A stretch of DNA of 64,000 bases from CAVXJN01 sp963762165 (GCA_963762165.1 CAVXJN010000001.1:186001-250000); one strand, 5' to 3'; shown: positions 36,202 through 46,387, counted from the first letter of the stretch. The notes: a model not told the origin generated them from the letters alone. Translations and numbers: made by a program.

Positions 36202-37140
36202 CTAAGTCTTTGTCTGATAGACGGCGCGCACCAGATGATTGTCGCCAAACCTTTGGTTCGAGTCAGGCATCAGTCCTATCCATTGGGGTGTGCCGAACTG
36301 CTTCTTGATGACGTCTGGTAAGTTCATTACAAGAGACTTCTCGATCCCTATATCTCCATGGTCTATCGCATTACATGTGTACAAATATTTAGCATGAGTC
36401 GCAATCCAACCTAAGTATCGCTCAACCTGTCGCTGCGTCATCTCCTGAAAGGATTGTTGATTGACGACGTAGTCAAATTGTAGGTTATCCAGTAAAGCAA
36501 TTTTCGACTGCGGCACGAAATATACATGCCCTTCTTCGAGCTCATCGCTGCTTATCTCGCTTTCCAACAAATGCACCTTGTTTGTTCCTAGGTGATTTGT
36601 CAGATAGACGGCCGAAAAAAATAATGTTTCTTCCAGATCACAAATGACATAAGTTGTCCTTGGATTGTAAGCAAGGTGCGCGCGCGCCAGTCCACCGTAA
36701 CCACCACCGATTTCTGCGATTCTGACTTGATTTGAATTGTGCACGAGGCCTGCATCGATTACGTCGCACAGCGCTCCGAGGTAACGCAGAAGGTCGTGGC
36801 TCACCCGCCCAAATTCCGTTATAACCCCGATGCCATGCTCCCCTTCTTCGATGCACGGCACGTATCCGTCACGGTGAAAAAACCGGTATCCCTCAGCCAA
36901 GAGGTCTTTGTAGCTATCGCTCGCAAAATAGTAAGTAAGATAGAGATCACTAGTGAGATGGTATGTGTGAAAGCGAATCCGCTGAAGCTCATCCTTCGGC
37001 AGGTCATACACGTAACGAAAATTTCGCGCAAAGTCTGTCCAATATCGTGACGGAATCAATTCCGGGTTCGAGTGCGCGCGCGTTAAAAGGTTCTTTTTCA
37101 CGTAATTGCGAACGGGAGAGTATGCGTCTACATTAGTCAT
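36202..37140 (-). CDS. Putative sugar O-methyltransferase
   Basis: An intact 312-residue protein matching the putative sugar O-methyltransferase group: a helical N-terminal part, then a SAM-binding motif with VRIAEIGGGYGGLARAHLAY, an acidic strand end TTYVICDLEETLFFSAVYL, and the family segment FDYVVNQQSFQEMTQRQVER. It lies directly downstream of the ABC exporter ATPase gene wzt. Methylation of a terminal sugar is a known chain-length and export signal in ABC-dependent O-antigen systems, and this position makes such a role attractive (inference). Confidence 0.75.
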   Translation of the reverse strand: MTNVDAYSPVRNYVKKNLLTRAHSNPELIPSRYWTDFARNFRYVYDLPKDELQRIRFHTYHLTSDLYLTYYFASDSYKDLLAEGYRFFHRDGYVPCIEEGEHGIGVITEFGRVSHDLLRYLGALCDVIDAGLVHNSNQVRIAEIGGGYGGLARAHLAYNPRTTYVICDLEETLFFSAVYLTNHLGTNKVHLLESEISSDELEEGHVYFVPQSKIALLDNLQFDYVVNQQSFQEMTQRQVERYLGWIATHAKYLYTCNAIDHGDIGIEKSLVMNLPDVIKKQFGTPQWIGLMPDSNQRFGDNHLVRAVYQTKT

Positions 37141-37399
37141 AGCGTTTTCTATGAAATCAAAACCTAAAATAGTGACACCTCTAACGCCGTGTTACCGACG
37201 AAGAGCAAATTGGTGAATATGCTTGCCCCGACACATCGAACTCCACGATCGGCGACCCGCATGCTCAGAGCGTAAAGTTCTCGCGACTCAAATAAATGAG
37301 CGAAATTGATTCGCGATGGATCTTCTCTCATGCACAATTGAGAGACGACGATTGCACACGGAAATCCTCCTCAAGCCCACCTGCTTCGGCGCAGCCTGA

Positions 37400-38711
37400 T
37401 TAGGGCTCAACCTTAAAATCCGCTTTCAGCAACATCAGAACATATACTGCGCGCTCCGAAAGAAGATCAAATACCAATGCATTCAATATATCGTCGCAGC
37501 TTACGGTCGTCCCATCGAGCGCAGGACGACTAATCGCCACACGAAATGAATACGATCCCGGATGCAATTCGGGGAGATAAATGTTCGCGCGAATCGTACA
37601 TGTCTGCCCGACCTCTGGCGCTCGTATATGGATGTCCTGGGATTGTGAATTGACGCTTGCAATATCGATCCCTCTACTGTTTCTGAGACCTATCCCAACG
37701 ATCAGAGGAGTACCTGGATCCAGCGTCCGGTTTTCAATGGTAATTCGAATAACTACATTTGAGTTGTTATTTACCGCTAATCGTCGCCCGTAAAGATGAA
37801 TCGTATAGCCCCACGCCGACGATCTGACATGTTAGATCGCCGTATCGTTGGTCAATATTCGGGATAAGTGGCTCGTCTCCGAGCGCATTTTCTCCACGTT
37901 CTCGAGCGCTCACGCCCTCGTAATCCAACCCTGCTGCAGCAGCCGATTGTCCACTGAGTCTCGCCAAGTATTCATCTACAACAATACTCGCCTCCCCAAT
38001 TCCCGATACTGAGCCTCGGTCAATCCAAACCGCGCGGTCGCAAAGCGTTTTCACCGCTGTCGCATCATGCGTGACTAGAAGTATCGTCTTTCCTTGTTCG
38101 CGCATTTGATGAAACCTGAGCATGCATTTGTGAACGAACTGGCTATCCCCTACCGCCAACGCCTCATCTACAATCAAAATCTCAGGATCAAGGCTCGACT
38201 GAACGGAGAACGCAAGGCGCGCAAACATGCCACTAGAAAACGTTTTTACCGGCTGATCAACAAACTCACCAATATCCGCGAACGCGACGATTTCCTCCAA
38301 TCGATCGTCCATTTCCTGACGCGAGAGCCCAAGAAGCAGTCCGCTCAAATAAATATTTTCACGCCCACTGAACTCCGGATTGAAGCCAGCTCCCAACTCT
38401 AACAGCGCTCCGACTCGGCCATACACTTCGGCACTACCGGATGTTGGTGTCAGCGTGCCGCATACTATCTGAAGCAGAGTCGACTTACCTGATCCGTTTC
38501 GACCAACAACACCAAGTACTTCCCCTCTCTCCACATTAAAAGAGACATCGTTAAGCGCCCAAAACTCACGTCCGTATTGGCGTCCAGGGCGGCCGATAAG
38601 GCGTTCCAAACGCGGAATCAACGCGTGCTTTAACCGATCTTGCGGACGATCATAGATCTGGTAGCACTTGCTCACATTCTTGATCTGTATCGCGTAATTC
38701 TCAGAGGACAT
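37400..38711 (-). CDS. wzt: Polysaccharide ABC exporter ATPase with carbohydrate-binding domain, frameshifted
   Basis: The ATPase domain from ATG 38711 has an N-terminal MSSENYAIQIKNVSKCYQIY, Walker A LGVVGRNGSGKSTLLQIVCG, signature YLSGLLLGLSRQEMDD with the ABC region, Walker B ILIVDEALAVGD and an H-loop (LLVTHDATAV). Near 37797 the frame stops, but another frame continues a beta-rich C-terminal domain (NNNSNVVIRITIENRTLDPG, RANIYLPELHPGSYSFRVAI) to TAA at 37400. Together about 436 residues, normal for Wzt with a C-terminal glycan-recognition domain. The start overlaps wzm by 11 bases. Confidence 0.9.
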
Positions 38712-39549
38712 CCGAAAATCCTTTACGGGTCCTCTGGAACCACCAGTATCCAAGCCAAGCAACTAAGATGGATGCCCCCGTGTACATTAACCAGGTCCAA
38801 ATCTCAAATGAATCCCCCAAAATTATGACGTTACGCGATTCTTCAATGATGAATGTGAGCGGATTGAGGTGCATCCAAAATTGAAATCGCTCTGGCATCA
38901 TTGAAATTGGATAGAACACAGGAGAGATAAAGAGCAGCACCGTCGTTAATAAACTCGTGGTTTGTTTGACGTCTCGGACATAGACGCTAATCGCGGCCAA
39001 GAACCAAGCAGCCCCCATAGTTCCGATTACAAGCGGCAAGAATACTATTGGGAACATGACAAAGGTCCATGGCATGGCCCCGTCCAATACAAGCATTGCG
39101 ACCAGCAACACGAATACACTTACAAGGGCATGGAATACCGAGGATCCCAGCGCAACGATCGGCAAGATCTCCAAAGGAAAGATGATTTTCTTCACGTAGT
39201 TGACGTTCGACACGATCGATTCCGGCGACCGGTTAATACATTCAGCGAACAATCCGTGGACAATCATCCCCACAAACAACAATAGTGCAAAGTCGGCTTT
39301 GCTTTGATCGCCGCCAACTCCCCACCGAGCTTTGAAGACAACCGAAAATACAAATGTATAGACCGAAAGCATCAAGATCGGATTAAAAAACGACCATGCT
39401 AGCCCCATAATCGAGCCGCGGTAACGGCCCACGACTTCCCGCTTCGTCATCTGCCAGATGAGTTGGCGGTTACGCCACAACGAAAGCAGCATCGCCGCCA
39501 ACGAAGCTGGATAAGCTCGGTTAGCGGACACAATAGTTCTATTACTCAA
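38701..39549 (-). CDS. wzm: Polysaccharide ABC exporter permease
   Basis: An intact 282-residue ABC-2 permease with six membrane helices. It shows the amphipathic N-terminal LWRNRQLIWQMTKREVVGRY, the family segment GSIMGLAWSFFNPILMLSVY, and the C-terminal LNPLTFIIEESRNVIILGD motif. With Wzt it exports undecaprenyl-linked polysaccharide across the inner membrane. Its presence points to an ABC-dependent rather than Wzx/Wzy-dependent pathway; I see no polymerase or flippase of the Wzx/Wzy type in the window. Confidence 0.93.
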   Translation of the reverse strand: MSNRTIVSANRAYPASLAAMLLSLWRNRQLIWQMTKREVVGRYRGSIMGLAWSFFNPILMLSVYTFVFSVVFKARWGVGGDQSKADFALLLFVGMIVHGLFAECINRSPESIVSNVNYVKKIIFPLEILPIVALGSSVFHALVSVFVLLVAMLVLDGAMPWTFVMFPIVFLPLVIGTMGAAWFLAAISVYVRDVKQTTSLLTTVLLFISPVFYPISMMPERFQFWMHLNPLTFIIEESRNVIILGDSFEIWTWLMYTGASILVAWLGYWWFQRTRKGFSDVL

Positions 39550-39633
39550 GTCGAGTTCCTAGGAGAGCCGAAGGTGTTGGAGTGCTTTCTGCGTAACGAT
39601 GGTTTCGCACGCCGAACCTGGAGTGAGTTCGAT

Positions 39634-40527
39634 TCAGGTCCTCGTCGCATTCACATCCTTTAGCGTATGCAGGTAGTCACCGAACGATGTTCCCAACTCC
39701 TCATGCTTTAACGCATATTCGACCGTTGCTGTCAGATACCCCAATTTGCTTCCGCAATCGTACCGCCTTCCCGCGTACCGATACGCCAGCACTTCTTCTT
39801 GCGACAGCAGAGCAGCGATCGCGTCCGTAAGCTGAATCTCACCGCCGGCGCCTCTTGGCGTGTGTTCGAGCAAGTCGAATATCTGTGGAGTCAAAATGTA
39901 GCGGCCGACCACACCCAGATTGGATGGGGCCTTATCAGGCGCAGGCTTTTCCACAATCTCCTCGATTCTGCTGACACGTTCCGCCAGATGATCTGAGCGT
40001 ACAACGCCATATTTATTTGTTTCGGACGGATCTACCTCTTCCACGGCGATAACACTGCATTCCCGTTGCTCGAACACCTCGACCATTTGTTTCAGGCAGC
40101 TAGCGCCCGTACCATCAATTAAATCATCCGCCAACAGTACGGCAAATGGTTCGTTACCCACGACAGCGCGAGCGCATAGTACCGCGTGGCCCAACCCGAG
40201 CGGGCGCGGCTGACGAACGTAAATTGCCGCCACCTCTTCCGGCAATACGTTACGGACTTCATCGAGCATCTTCTTCTTTCCCGCCCACTCAAGCTCCATC
40301 TCCAGTTCTGGTGACGCGTCGAAGTGATCGGCAATCGCACGCTTCCCTCGCCCCGTTACGAAGATCAATTGGTCGCAGCCTGCTTCCAACGCTTCTTCCG
40401 CCGCGTATTGAATAAGAGGCTTGTCCACGATCGGCAGCATCTCCTTGGGGCTTGCTTTCGTTGCAGGGAGAAACCGCGTGCCGAGCCCGCCCACTGGAAA
40501 GACCGCTTTTCGTATTTTTGAACCCAT
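39634..40527 (-). CDS. galU: UTP-glucose-1-phosphate uridylyltransferase
   Basis: An intact 297-residue nucleotidyltransferase making UDP-glucose. Signature PVGGLGTRFLPATKASPKEM at residues 10-30, metal/nucleotide site FAVLLADDLIDG, and the dimer region VEKPAPDKAPSNLGVVGRYI. Normal length for GalU. UDP-glucose would feed UDP-glucuronate and, through the 4-epimerase at 51.7 kb, UDP-galacturonate; a UDP-glucose dehydrogenase is not in the window. Confidence 0.96.
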   Translation of the reverse strand: MGSKIRKAVFPVGGLGTRFLPATKASPKEMLPIVDKPLIQYAAEEALEAGCDQLIFVTGRGKRAIADHFDASPELEMELEWAGKKKMLDEVRNVLPEEVAAIYVRQPRPLGLGHAVLCARAVVGNEPFAVLLADDLIDGTGASCLKQMVEVFEQRECSVIAVEEVDPSETNKYGVVRSDHLAERVSRIEEIVEKPAPDKAPSNLGVVGRYILTPQIFDLLEHTPRGAGGEIQLTDAIAALLSQEEVLAYRYAGRRYDCGSKLGYLTATVEYALKHEELGTSFGDYLHTLKDVNATRT

Positions 40528-40567
40528 TGTCCGCTACCTCGATTCGCTGCACATAAATGCCACGAGT

Positions 40568-42454
40568 TTACTTCCGCGCCTTTTCCAAGGACACGACATT
40601 CCCAACTACACGTTCGGGCGCCGAACTGTGAAATTCCGGAACCAACTGATGAAGCAACTGCAATAGTCGCGCTTCGTCATAGCTTCCGACGGCAGCCTCG
40701 ATGTCACCCATTGTTTTCAGAAAGGCGTCCCAGCTAACGTCCCTGACGCGTGCCAGCAGTATCTTTTCGTGCTCAGTGCCCATCAGTTGCTCTTGTTCGT
40801 GGAACAGTTCTTCGTACAGTTTTTCTCCTGGCCGCAGGCCGGTATAGGCGATAGCAATATCCTCTCCGGGAATGCGCCCGGTCAGACGGATCATCTGCTC
40901 CGCGAGATAGCTGATCCGCACAGGTTCTCCCATGTCGAGCACATAGATTTCTCCGCCAACACCCATCACGCCAGCCTGCATGATCAGTTGACAAGCCTCC
41001 GGTATTGTCATAAAGAATCGCGTCATTTCCGGATGGGTTACGGTCACCGGTCCGCCCCGCATAATCTGCTCCTTGAACAGCGGCACTACGCTTCCCGCCG
41101 ATCCAAGGACATTACCGAATCGCACAGTAATGAAACGCGTCACGGAATGACGGTCGAGGTTCTGACAATAGATCTCGGCAACGCGTTTTGAAGTTCCCAT
41201 GACATTTGCCGGATTTACGGCTTTGTCAGTGGATATCAAGACGAATGTTTCAACACCGTACTGGTTCGCCGCGTCAGCAACGACGCGCGTACCCACGATA
41301 TTGTTGCGCACCGCCGTTCTGACCATCGGCTCCAACATCGGCACGTGTTTATATGCCGCCGCGTGGTACACGATTTCCGGCTCGAATTCTTGCATTGCAC
41401 GCTCAACTGCAAGCTTGTCCGTAACATCGCCTAAAAAAGGTACCAGCTTCACCTGCGGCGCCATGTTCCGCAATTCCATTTCGATGGAATAGAGATTGAA
41501 CTCCGAGTTTTCGAAGACCACCAGCGTTGCTGGTTTCACGCGCGCGATTTGACGGCACAGTTCCGCACCGATCGATCCGCCGCCGCCAGTAACCAGGACG
41601 CGTTTGTTCTTAAGTGCTGCACTGAGGGCGGCCCAGTCCAGTAAAATGGGCTCGCGTCCGAGCAAATCGTCAATTGATACTTCACGAAGCGTCTGAATGG
41701 ATGCACGCCCGGACGCGACGTCCTGGGTGCCTGGCAAGGTCCGAAACGTAACGCCCGTACCTTCGCAAGCCTCGACAATCCTGCGCATCTGTCTGGAGGT
41801 CGCTGAGGGTATTGCAATAAAAATTAGATCAATCGCATGCTTTGTGACCAATTCCGGTAGCGCACTCACCGGCCCAAACACGCGGAAACCGTGAATTTCG
41901 GTACCGAGTTTTTTAGGATCGTCATCGGCGAACCCGACGGGTTGATAGGTTTTGCGCAAATTTCGCGTGAGATCGCGCACCAACATCTCGCCCCCGGCTC
42001 CTGCGCCGACGATCAGGACCCTGCTCCCGGTTCCGATAGCCAGCCGTTGATCCTTGTACCATCGGTACACCAGACGAGGACCGCTGATCACGAATCCGAG
42101 GAGAATTCCGTATAGAGGGAAAATTGACCGAGGCACGTCTTCAAGTCTTGTGAACGCGAACAGCAGCATCGCCGAAATCGCCGCACCTGCGAGAACAGCC
42201 TTTCCGATTCGCACCAGGTCCGGCAATGAGGCGAAGCGCCATACTCCTCGATACAGACCAAAAAACCAGAATGCGCCCGCCTGCACGACCAAAATGACTG
42301 GCAACGCCCTGAAAGCCTGGCTGCGGTAAGGTTCCGGCACACTTTCCAGATTGAACCTAAGCCAATACGCCCCCAACCAAGCGATCATCACCATAGCGAT
42401 ATCATGCAAGACAATACTCGCGCGCAGCGTGCTGCTTCGGAACCCCTGACTCAT
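40568..42454 (-). CDS. Nucleotide-sugar 4,6-dehydratase/epimerase with membrane domain (FlaA1/WbpM-like)
   Basis: A 628-residue protein from ATG 42454 (MSQGFRSSTLRASIVLHDIA). Four N-terminal membrane helices are followed by a first nucleotide-binding fold (RVLIVGAGAGGEMLVRDLTR) and the extended SDR domain (RVLVTGGGGSIGAELCRQIA). The catalytic region has VLISTDKAVNPANVMGTSK, an SDK variant of the SYK triad seen in the UDP-GlcNAc C4,C6-dehydratase family. It probably makes a UDP-4-keto-6-deoxy-HexNAc intermediate. The start overlaps the phosphoglycosyltransferase stop by four bases; the longer upstream frame is not used. Confidence 0.93.
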   Translation of the reverse strand: MSQGFRSSTLRASIVLHDIAMVMIAWLGAYWLRFNLESVPEPYRSQAFRALPVILVVQAGAFWFFGLYRGVWRFASLPDLVRIGKAVLAGAAISAMLLFAFTRLEDVPRSIFPLYGILLGFVISGPRLVYRWYKDQRLAIGTGSRVLIVGAGAGGEMLVRDLTRNLRKTYQPVGFADDDPKKLGTEIHGFRVFGPVSALPELVTKHAIDLIFIAIPSATSRQMRRIVEACEGTGVTFRTLPGTQDVASGRASIQTLREVSIDDLLGREPILLDWAALSAALKNKRVLVTGGGGSIGAELCRQIARVKPATLVVFENSEFNLYSIEMELRNMAPQVKLVPFLGDVTDKLAVERAMQEFEPEIVYHAAAYKHVPMLEPMVRTAVRNNIVGTRVVADAANQYGVETFVLISTDKAVNPANVMGTSKRVAEIYCQNLDRHSVTRFITVRFGNVLGSAGSVVPLFKEQIMRGGPVTVTHPEMTRFFMTIPEACQLIMQAGVMGVGGEIYVLDMGEPVRISYLAEQMIRLTGRIPGEDIAIAYTGLRPGEKLYEELFHEQEQLMGTEHEKILLARVRDVSWDAFLKTMGDIEAAVGSYDEARLLQLLHQLVPEFHSSAPERVVGNVVSLEKARK

Positions 42455-43497
42455 GATTTCCCCTCTGCGGCCACCGGTGCACGCTGATCCACCAAGCGCG
42501 CCAACAAGGCATAAATGACCACCCAGGTCATGATCAACATCCACTGGCTCCCGTCGGAAAGGGCGGCGGCGGCAATTCCTGATGCGGCACATCCAAACAT
42601 CAATACGTAGCCAAGCATAGTGGTGAAACGGTGACCATGCCGTTTGGCAATACGCTGATAATAGTGATCCCGATGGGCGACCCAGAGTCGCTCCCGTCTT
42701 GCAGCTCTCCGGATCAACGTGACCGACGCATCCGCCACAAACGGAGAAAAGACTAAAACCGGAATCCAAATTGGGAAAGTACGTGTCTCCGCACCCCAAA
42801 GGGCTACGCCCGAAACCAGAGTGCCGAGAGACGACGATCCGCTGTCCCCGAGAAAAATTCGAGCAGGGGGCCAATTCCAAATAAGGAATCCAGCGCAAGC
42901 GGCGGCGATGATCCAGCAAACTACTGCAATGTCATAGCCGGCATTCTGCCAAGCGATGATACCGAGCGCGCCGAACCCCCACACGGCCATGCCACCGGCA
43001 AACCCGTCGATGCCGTCCATGAAATTGTACAAATTGATCATCCAGACAGTGAACAGAACCGTCGCGACGGCGCTCAGCGCGGTGAATTGCGGAAGTGGTA
43101 TAGCAGGGAGTATTTCTCCACCAACGCCTAGCCCAGCGAATAACATTATCACAGCCGCCACTAGATGCACCAAGAGCCGAACAACGGGTTTGACACCATT
43201 GCGATCATCCAAGAACGACACCAGCGCGACAGGCGCGAGGGCCAGCAAAATCCAGAGAATGATTGGCTCGGTTCCCGGAAACATATAAAACAGTGCTGCT
43301 CCGGAGTACACGGCCAGCAGAATACCGAGCCCACCGGTTCGCGGTATGGGATGACTGTGAAGCGATCGTCTATTGGGATGATCGAGTATCTGCAGCCAGC
43401 CGCCTGCGCGTGCGAGTTTCCGGGTTGCGAGCAACGCTATAACAAACGCCAGTCCCACGCTGAACGACGTTGGCCAGTTCCAGGTTGAAGGCATCAT
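42451..43497 (-). CDS. WecA-like undecaprenyl-phosphate phosphoglycosyltransferase
   Basis: A 348-residue polytopic protein of the MraY/WecA/WbpL family, from ATG 43497 (MMPSTWNWPTSFSVGLAFVI). Motifs: DHPNRRSLHSHPIPRTGGLG in the first cytoplasmic loop, MINLYNFMDGIDGFAGGMAV with the Mg-binding Asp pair, IFLGDSGSSSLGTLVSGVAL, and a His-rich loop RERLWVAHRDHYYQRIAKRH. It would start glycan assembly by putting a HexNAc-1-phosphate on undecaprenyl phosphate, a natural partner for the adjacent dehydratase. It lies between the SDR gene (67 bases) and the dehydratase (overlap). Confidence 0.93.
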   Translation of the reverse strand: MMPSTWNWPTSFSVGLAFVIALLATRKLARAGGWLQILDHPNRRSLHSHPIPRTGGLGILLAVYSGAALFYMFPGTEPIILWILLALAPVALVSFLDDRNGVKPVVRLLVHLVAAVIMLFAGLGVGGEILPAIPLPQFTALSAVATVLFTVWMINLYNFMDGIDGFAGGMAVWGFGALGIIAWQNAGYDIAVVCWIIAAACAGFLIWNWPPARIFLGDSGSSSLGTLVSGVALWGAETRTFPIWIPVLVFSPFVADASVTLIRRAARRERLWVAHRDHYYQRIAKRHGHRFTTMLGYVLMFGCAASGIAAAALSDGSQWMLIMTWVVIYALLARLVDQRAPVAAEGKS

Positions 43498-43564
43498 CGC
43501 AAAACGCGCCCGGCACCGACCCGCACTGAATCTGTTACAGCGCCAATCCGGTTGTGCGCTTCGC

Positions 43565-44428
43565 TCAGGAGCATTCCACATCGACGCGCGTCAATGAAAA
43601 CGTGCGTGGAGCGAAGCCTAGATCGGCGGCGGCCTCACTATGGTCAAATATCATGTCCGTGTTCATCCGTTCCGCCATAGCGAGGCTCAGGCCGCGAAAA
43701 CGAGGGAGAACGCGGGCCAGACTCACCGTAGATCTGAACACCGAGCGGGGAACTCGCAAGACGCGTGGCTTCTTATGCAATGCCGAAAACACACGAGTAA
43801 CCATCTCGCGATACGAAAGTACCTCTCCACCAGAGATGTCGTAGGCTCGATTCGAAATAGTGCTTGCTTCGAGCCCGAGCTGGCAAACCTTTGCGACGTC
43901 CGCTACGTGAATCGGTTGCCTCAGGCCACCGGCCTCTCCAAGAATGGGAAAAAACCCGAACTTCCGAATAAACCGTACAATCTCACAAATATTACGGTCT
44001 CGCCCCATACCATAGATCAGCGTTGGCCTGAGTACGAGCCAATCGACTTCGTTGCGCACAGCCCAGGACGAAAGCCGACCTTCCGACTCCGCTAACCGCA
44101 ATGCGATACTGCGCTCGGAAGCGTCGGGAGAATCTGTCTTTGTCCAGCGACTCGTAGAACTGAGTGCCACGATCCTACGTGCGCCGTGAGCCAAAAAACG
44201 GGAGAAGTACTCCGGCACGACCCAGATAGGCGCAACCGATACCCAGAACGGAATGGCATTGTTGCCCGCCGGGAACTTCGTAGCCCGCGAGATTGGCACT
44301 ACCGACCAACCCGAGTGGGTCAACATATTGCTCACCATCGTACCGGTCGGACTCGATGCCCCCAACAAGGCAACCCGGCGGTCAGCCACGTCGCCAGCCG
44401 AACCACGCGCCCATCGACCGCGCACCAT
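43565..44428 (-). CDS. NAD-dependent epimerase/dehydratase (SDR)
   Basis: An extended SDR of about 275-287 residues. The nucleotide-binding strand is RRVALLGASSPTGTMVSNML, the Ser of the active site appears in RIVALSSTSRW, and LRPTLIYGMGRDRNICEIVR and GGLRQPIHVADVAKVCQLGL are typical of UDP-hexose 4-epimerase-like enzymes next to WecA homologues. The usual YxxxK is not clear, so catalysis is uncertain. The GTG at 44389 is a possible start that reduces overlap with the upstream gene to eight bases. It probably makes or modifies the sugar used by the WecA-like enzyme. Confidence 0.85.
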   Translation of the reverse strand: MVRGRWARGSAGDVADRRVALLGASSPTGTMVSNMLTHSGWSVVPISRATKFPAGNNAIPFWVSVAPIWVVPEYFSRFLAHGARRIVALSSTSRWTKTDSPDASERSIALRLAESEGRLSSWAVRNEVDWLVLRPTLIYGMGRDRNICEIVRFIRKFGFFPILGEAGGLRQPIHVADVAKVCQLGLEASTISNRAYDISGGEVLSYREMVTRVFSALHKKPRVLRVPRSVFRSTVSLARVLPRFRGLSLAMAERMNTDMIFDHSEAAADLGFAPRTFSLTRVDVECS

Positions 44429-45281
44429 GCACTAATAGGACTCCGCCAAATCGCGACCAGACGCCGACTTGAACCATCCACAACAAGATGACTGGATACT
44501 GGTGTCGGAAGAAGCGTCGATAGAATCGCACCATCCCTTTGTGCTTATGCCATTCGACGAAAATCGGTCGAGTTTTGCTGCACACGCCTTTTGCATGCAC
44601 AATCCGCGCGGACGGCACAAACAGGACCTTCCATCCGGCTTCCCGGAAACGCATGCACCAGTCGAGATCCTCGCAGTGCATGAAATACCCTTCATCGAGC
44701 CCGCCCACCTCTTCGAGCGCCCGGCGCCGAATGAGCATACAGGCGCCTGAAATCGCATCCACCTCTATGGGCTGCTGCGGCAATGGTTGCTCATTCAGAT
44801 CATAGTGCGCGCTTGAGGCGGCTCCGCGCTTCATTAGCCTCTGTACTCCGAACATGCGAATCAGCGCTCTCCGTGGCGTGGGGACAGCTCTTCTGCCCCC
44901 GGCCTGTTCCGTGCCGTCCTGGTTTAGCAACAGGCCGCCAACCATTCCTGCGTCCGGCCGCGCCACCAAGATTTCCATCAGGTTCTCAAGTGCTCCGGAC
45001 TGCACTACGCAGTCGGGGTTCAGATACAGCACCAATTCGCCATTTGCGCTCCGAGTGCCAATATTGCAGGCGGTTGCAAACCCGACGTTACGCTCATTTC
45101 GAATAATAGTGACGGTATGCGCACCCCAATCCGTCTCTTGCACGCGCGCAATACTGTGATCGGAGGACGCGTTGTCGACTACGATTACTTCGGCACCTTT
45201 ACTTGTAGCGTAAATTGATTCGACGCAATCGACGAGCGCCGATCCGGCATTGTAATTCACGATGACGACGCTTAGGTTCAA
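44382..45281 (-). CDS. Family 2 glycosyltransferase (rhamnosyltransferase-like)
   Basis: An intact 299-residue GT2 enzyme: MNLSVVIVNYNAGSALVDCV, EVIVVDNASSDHSIARVQET, the donor motif LVLYLNPDCVVQSGALENLM, and GLDEGYFMHCEDLDWCMRFR with the ED pair of the catalytic base region. This resembles WbbL-type transferases that add the second sugar after the WecA-linked residue (inference). It overlaps the upstream GT4 gene by four bases. Confidence 0.92.
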   Translation of the reverse strand: MNLSVVIVNYNAGSALVDCVESIYATSKGAEVIVVDNASSDHSIARVQETDWGAHTVTIIRNERNVGFATACNIGTRSANGELVLYLNPDCVVQSGALENLMEILVARPDAGMVGGLLLNQDGTEQAGGRRAVPTPRRALIRMFGVQRLMKRGAASSAHYDLNEQPLPQQPIEVDAISGACMLIRRRALEEVGGLDEGYFMHCEDLDWCMRFREAGWKVLFVPSARIVHAKGVCSKTRPIFVEWHKHKGMVRFYRRFFRHQYPVILLWMVQVGVWSRFGGVLLVHGARSMGAWFGWRRG

Positions 45282-46387
45282 TCTCCCCCGCCCACGCCCG
45301 TCGTGATTAGGTTTCGAAATCGAACGCCCCAGTCGTTCTCGTCGCGGAATGCAATCAGCTCACGCTCAGTCATGCGGAACGCCTTGCACTCCTCGTATAG
45401 AAGGTTCCAGTTGTCTCCGGCCGCAACATGTACGACCCCATCCCCGGGGCCCCGCTTATGCATCTCACCGAAATCTGTGCTCCATATAGGCAGTCCCATT
45501 CCGCGGTACTCGTAATACTTGATCGGGTCCACGCTAGCCGTCAGCTCTGATCGCACAAATGGGATCAAGCCGACTGTAAACGTGGCCACGTGCTGTACCG
45601 CTTCCTGTTGGGTGCATTGCGGAACCATCTGAATATTGCCAGGAAGCCGCGCTGGACGCGGCACGAATTCCGGCCCTACCAACCGGACCGTCACATCCGG
45701 CAACGACGCAGCGATTTCTGCGACCAACGGCCAATCGAACCACCTGCCGATCGTACCTACGTATCCGATGACATCGTTATCCCGCAGCGCGCAATTGGGC
45801 GGTAACGAGATCATGTCGTAGCCATTCAGGACGACCTCTGACTTGTCCTTGCTTTTGCCCAGCATGTCCCATAGCGGGTGGCATGAGCAAATGACACGAT
45901 CCACCCGGTTGATCACTCGCGACATGGTACGTGCCATAGAAACGCGGGAAAGACCCGAATAGAACGCTGGAAAGTCGTCCATCAGGTCCAAAAAGCTGTG
46001 TCCGTAATTCAGATTGTCCAACGCCCACATCGAAAGCGCGCTGGGCTTGCCAATCCCCAACACGCAGCGGGCAGTTGAACAAAATCCGCGCAACTTGTCG
46101 TAGACGTCGCGCCAGGAAAAATAACCGTTGAGAAGGCTTCCGCCAGGAAGGGGCTCAAAGGGAAAGGCCTTCACAGGTACAACGTCAATTGCACTCTGCA
46201 ATGGTTGTGAAGTATTCACGTTGCGTTGTGTTCGGGTGGTGAAATCGATGAGCCGAGGCAAACGCGTCGGATAGGGCTCCACCCATAGAACCGACTCGAT
46301 CCCTCGCTCCAGGAAGCTTCTCACCATGTAGTGCGGCCTCTGGGCATAGCTGCCGTAATACACGGGAGAGAAATAAAGTAACTTCAC
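45278..46387 (-). CDS. Family 4-like glycosyltransferase
   Basis: An intact 369-residue GT-B enzyme with N-terminal MKLLYFSPVYYGSYAQRPHY, a mid-region LMDDFPAFYSGLS, and a C-terminal nucleotide-sugar domain with DVIGYVGTIGRWFDWPLVAE, VRLVGPEFVPRPARLPGNIQ and the acidic motif near SVDPIKYYEYRGMGLPIWST. It resembles the TuaH-like proteins of polysaccharide clusters. It overlaps wecB by four bases and the GT2 gene by four. Confidence 0.88.
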   Translation of the reverse strand: MKLLYFSPVYYGSYAQRPHYMVRSFLERGIESVLWVEPYPTRLPRLIDFTTRTQRNVNTSQPLQSAIDVVPVKAFPFEPLPGGSLLNGYFSWRDVYDKLRGFCSTARCVLGIGKPSALSMWALDNLNYGHSFLDLMDDFPAFYSGLSRVSMARTMSRVINRVDRVICSCHPLWDMLGKSKDKSEVVLNGYDMISLPPNCALRDNDVIGYVGTIGRWFDWPLVAEIAASLPDVTVRLVGPEFVPRPARLPGNIQMVPQCTQQEAVQHVATFTVGLIPFVRSELTASVDPIKYYEYRGMGLPIWSTDFGEMHKRGPGDGVVHVAAGDNWNLLYEECKAFRMTERELIAFRDENDWGVRFRNLITTGVGGGD

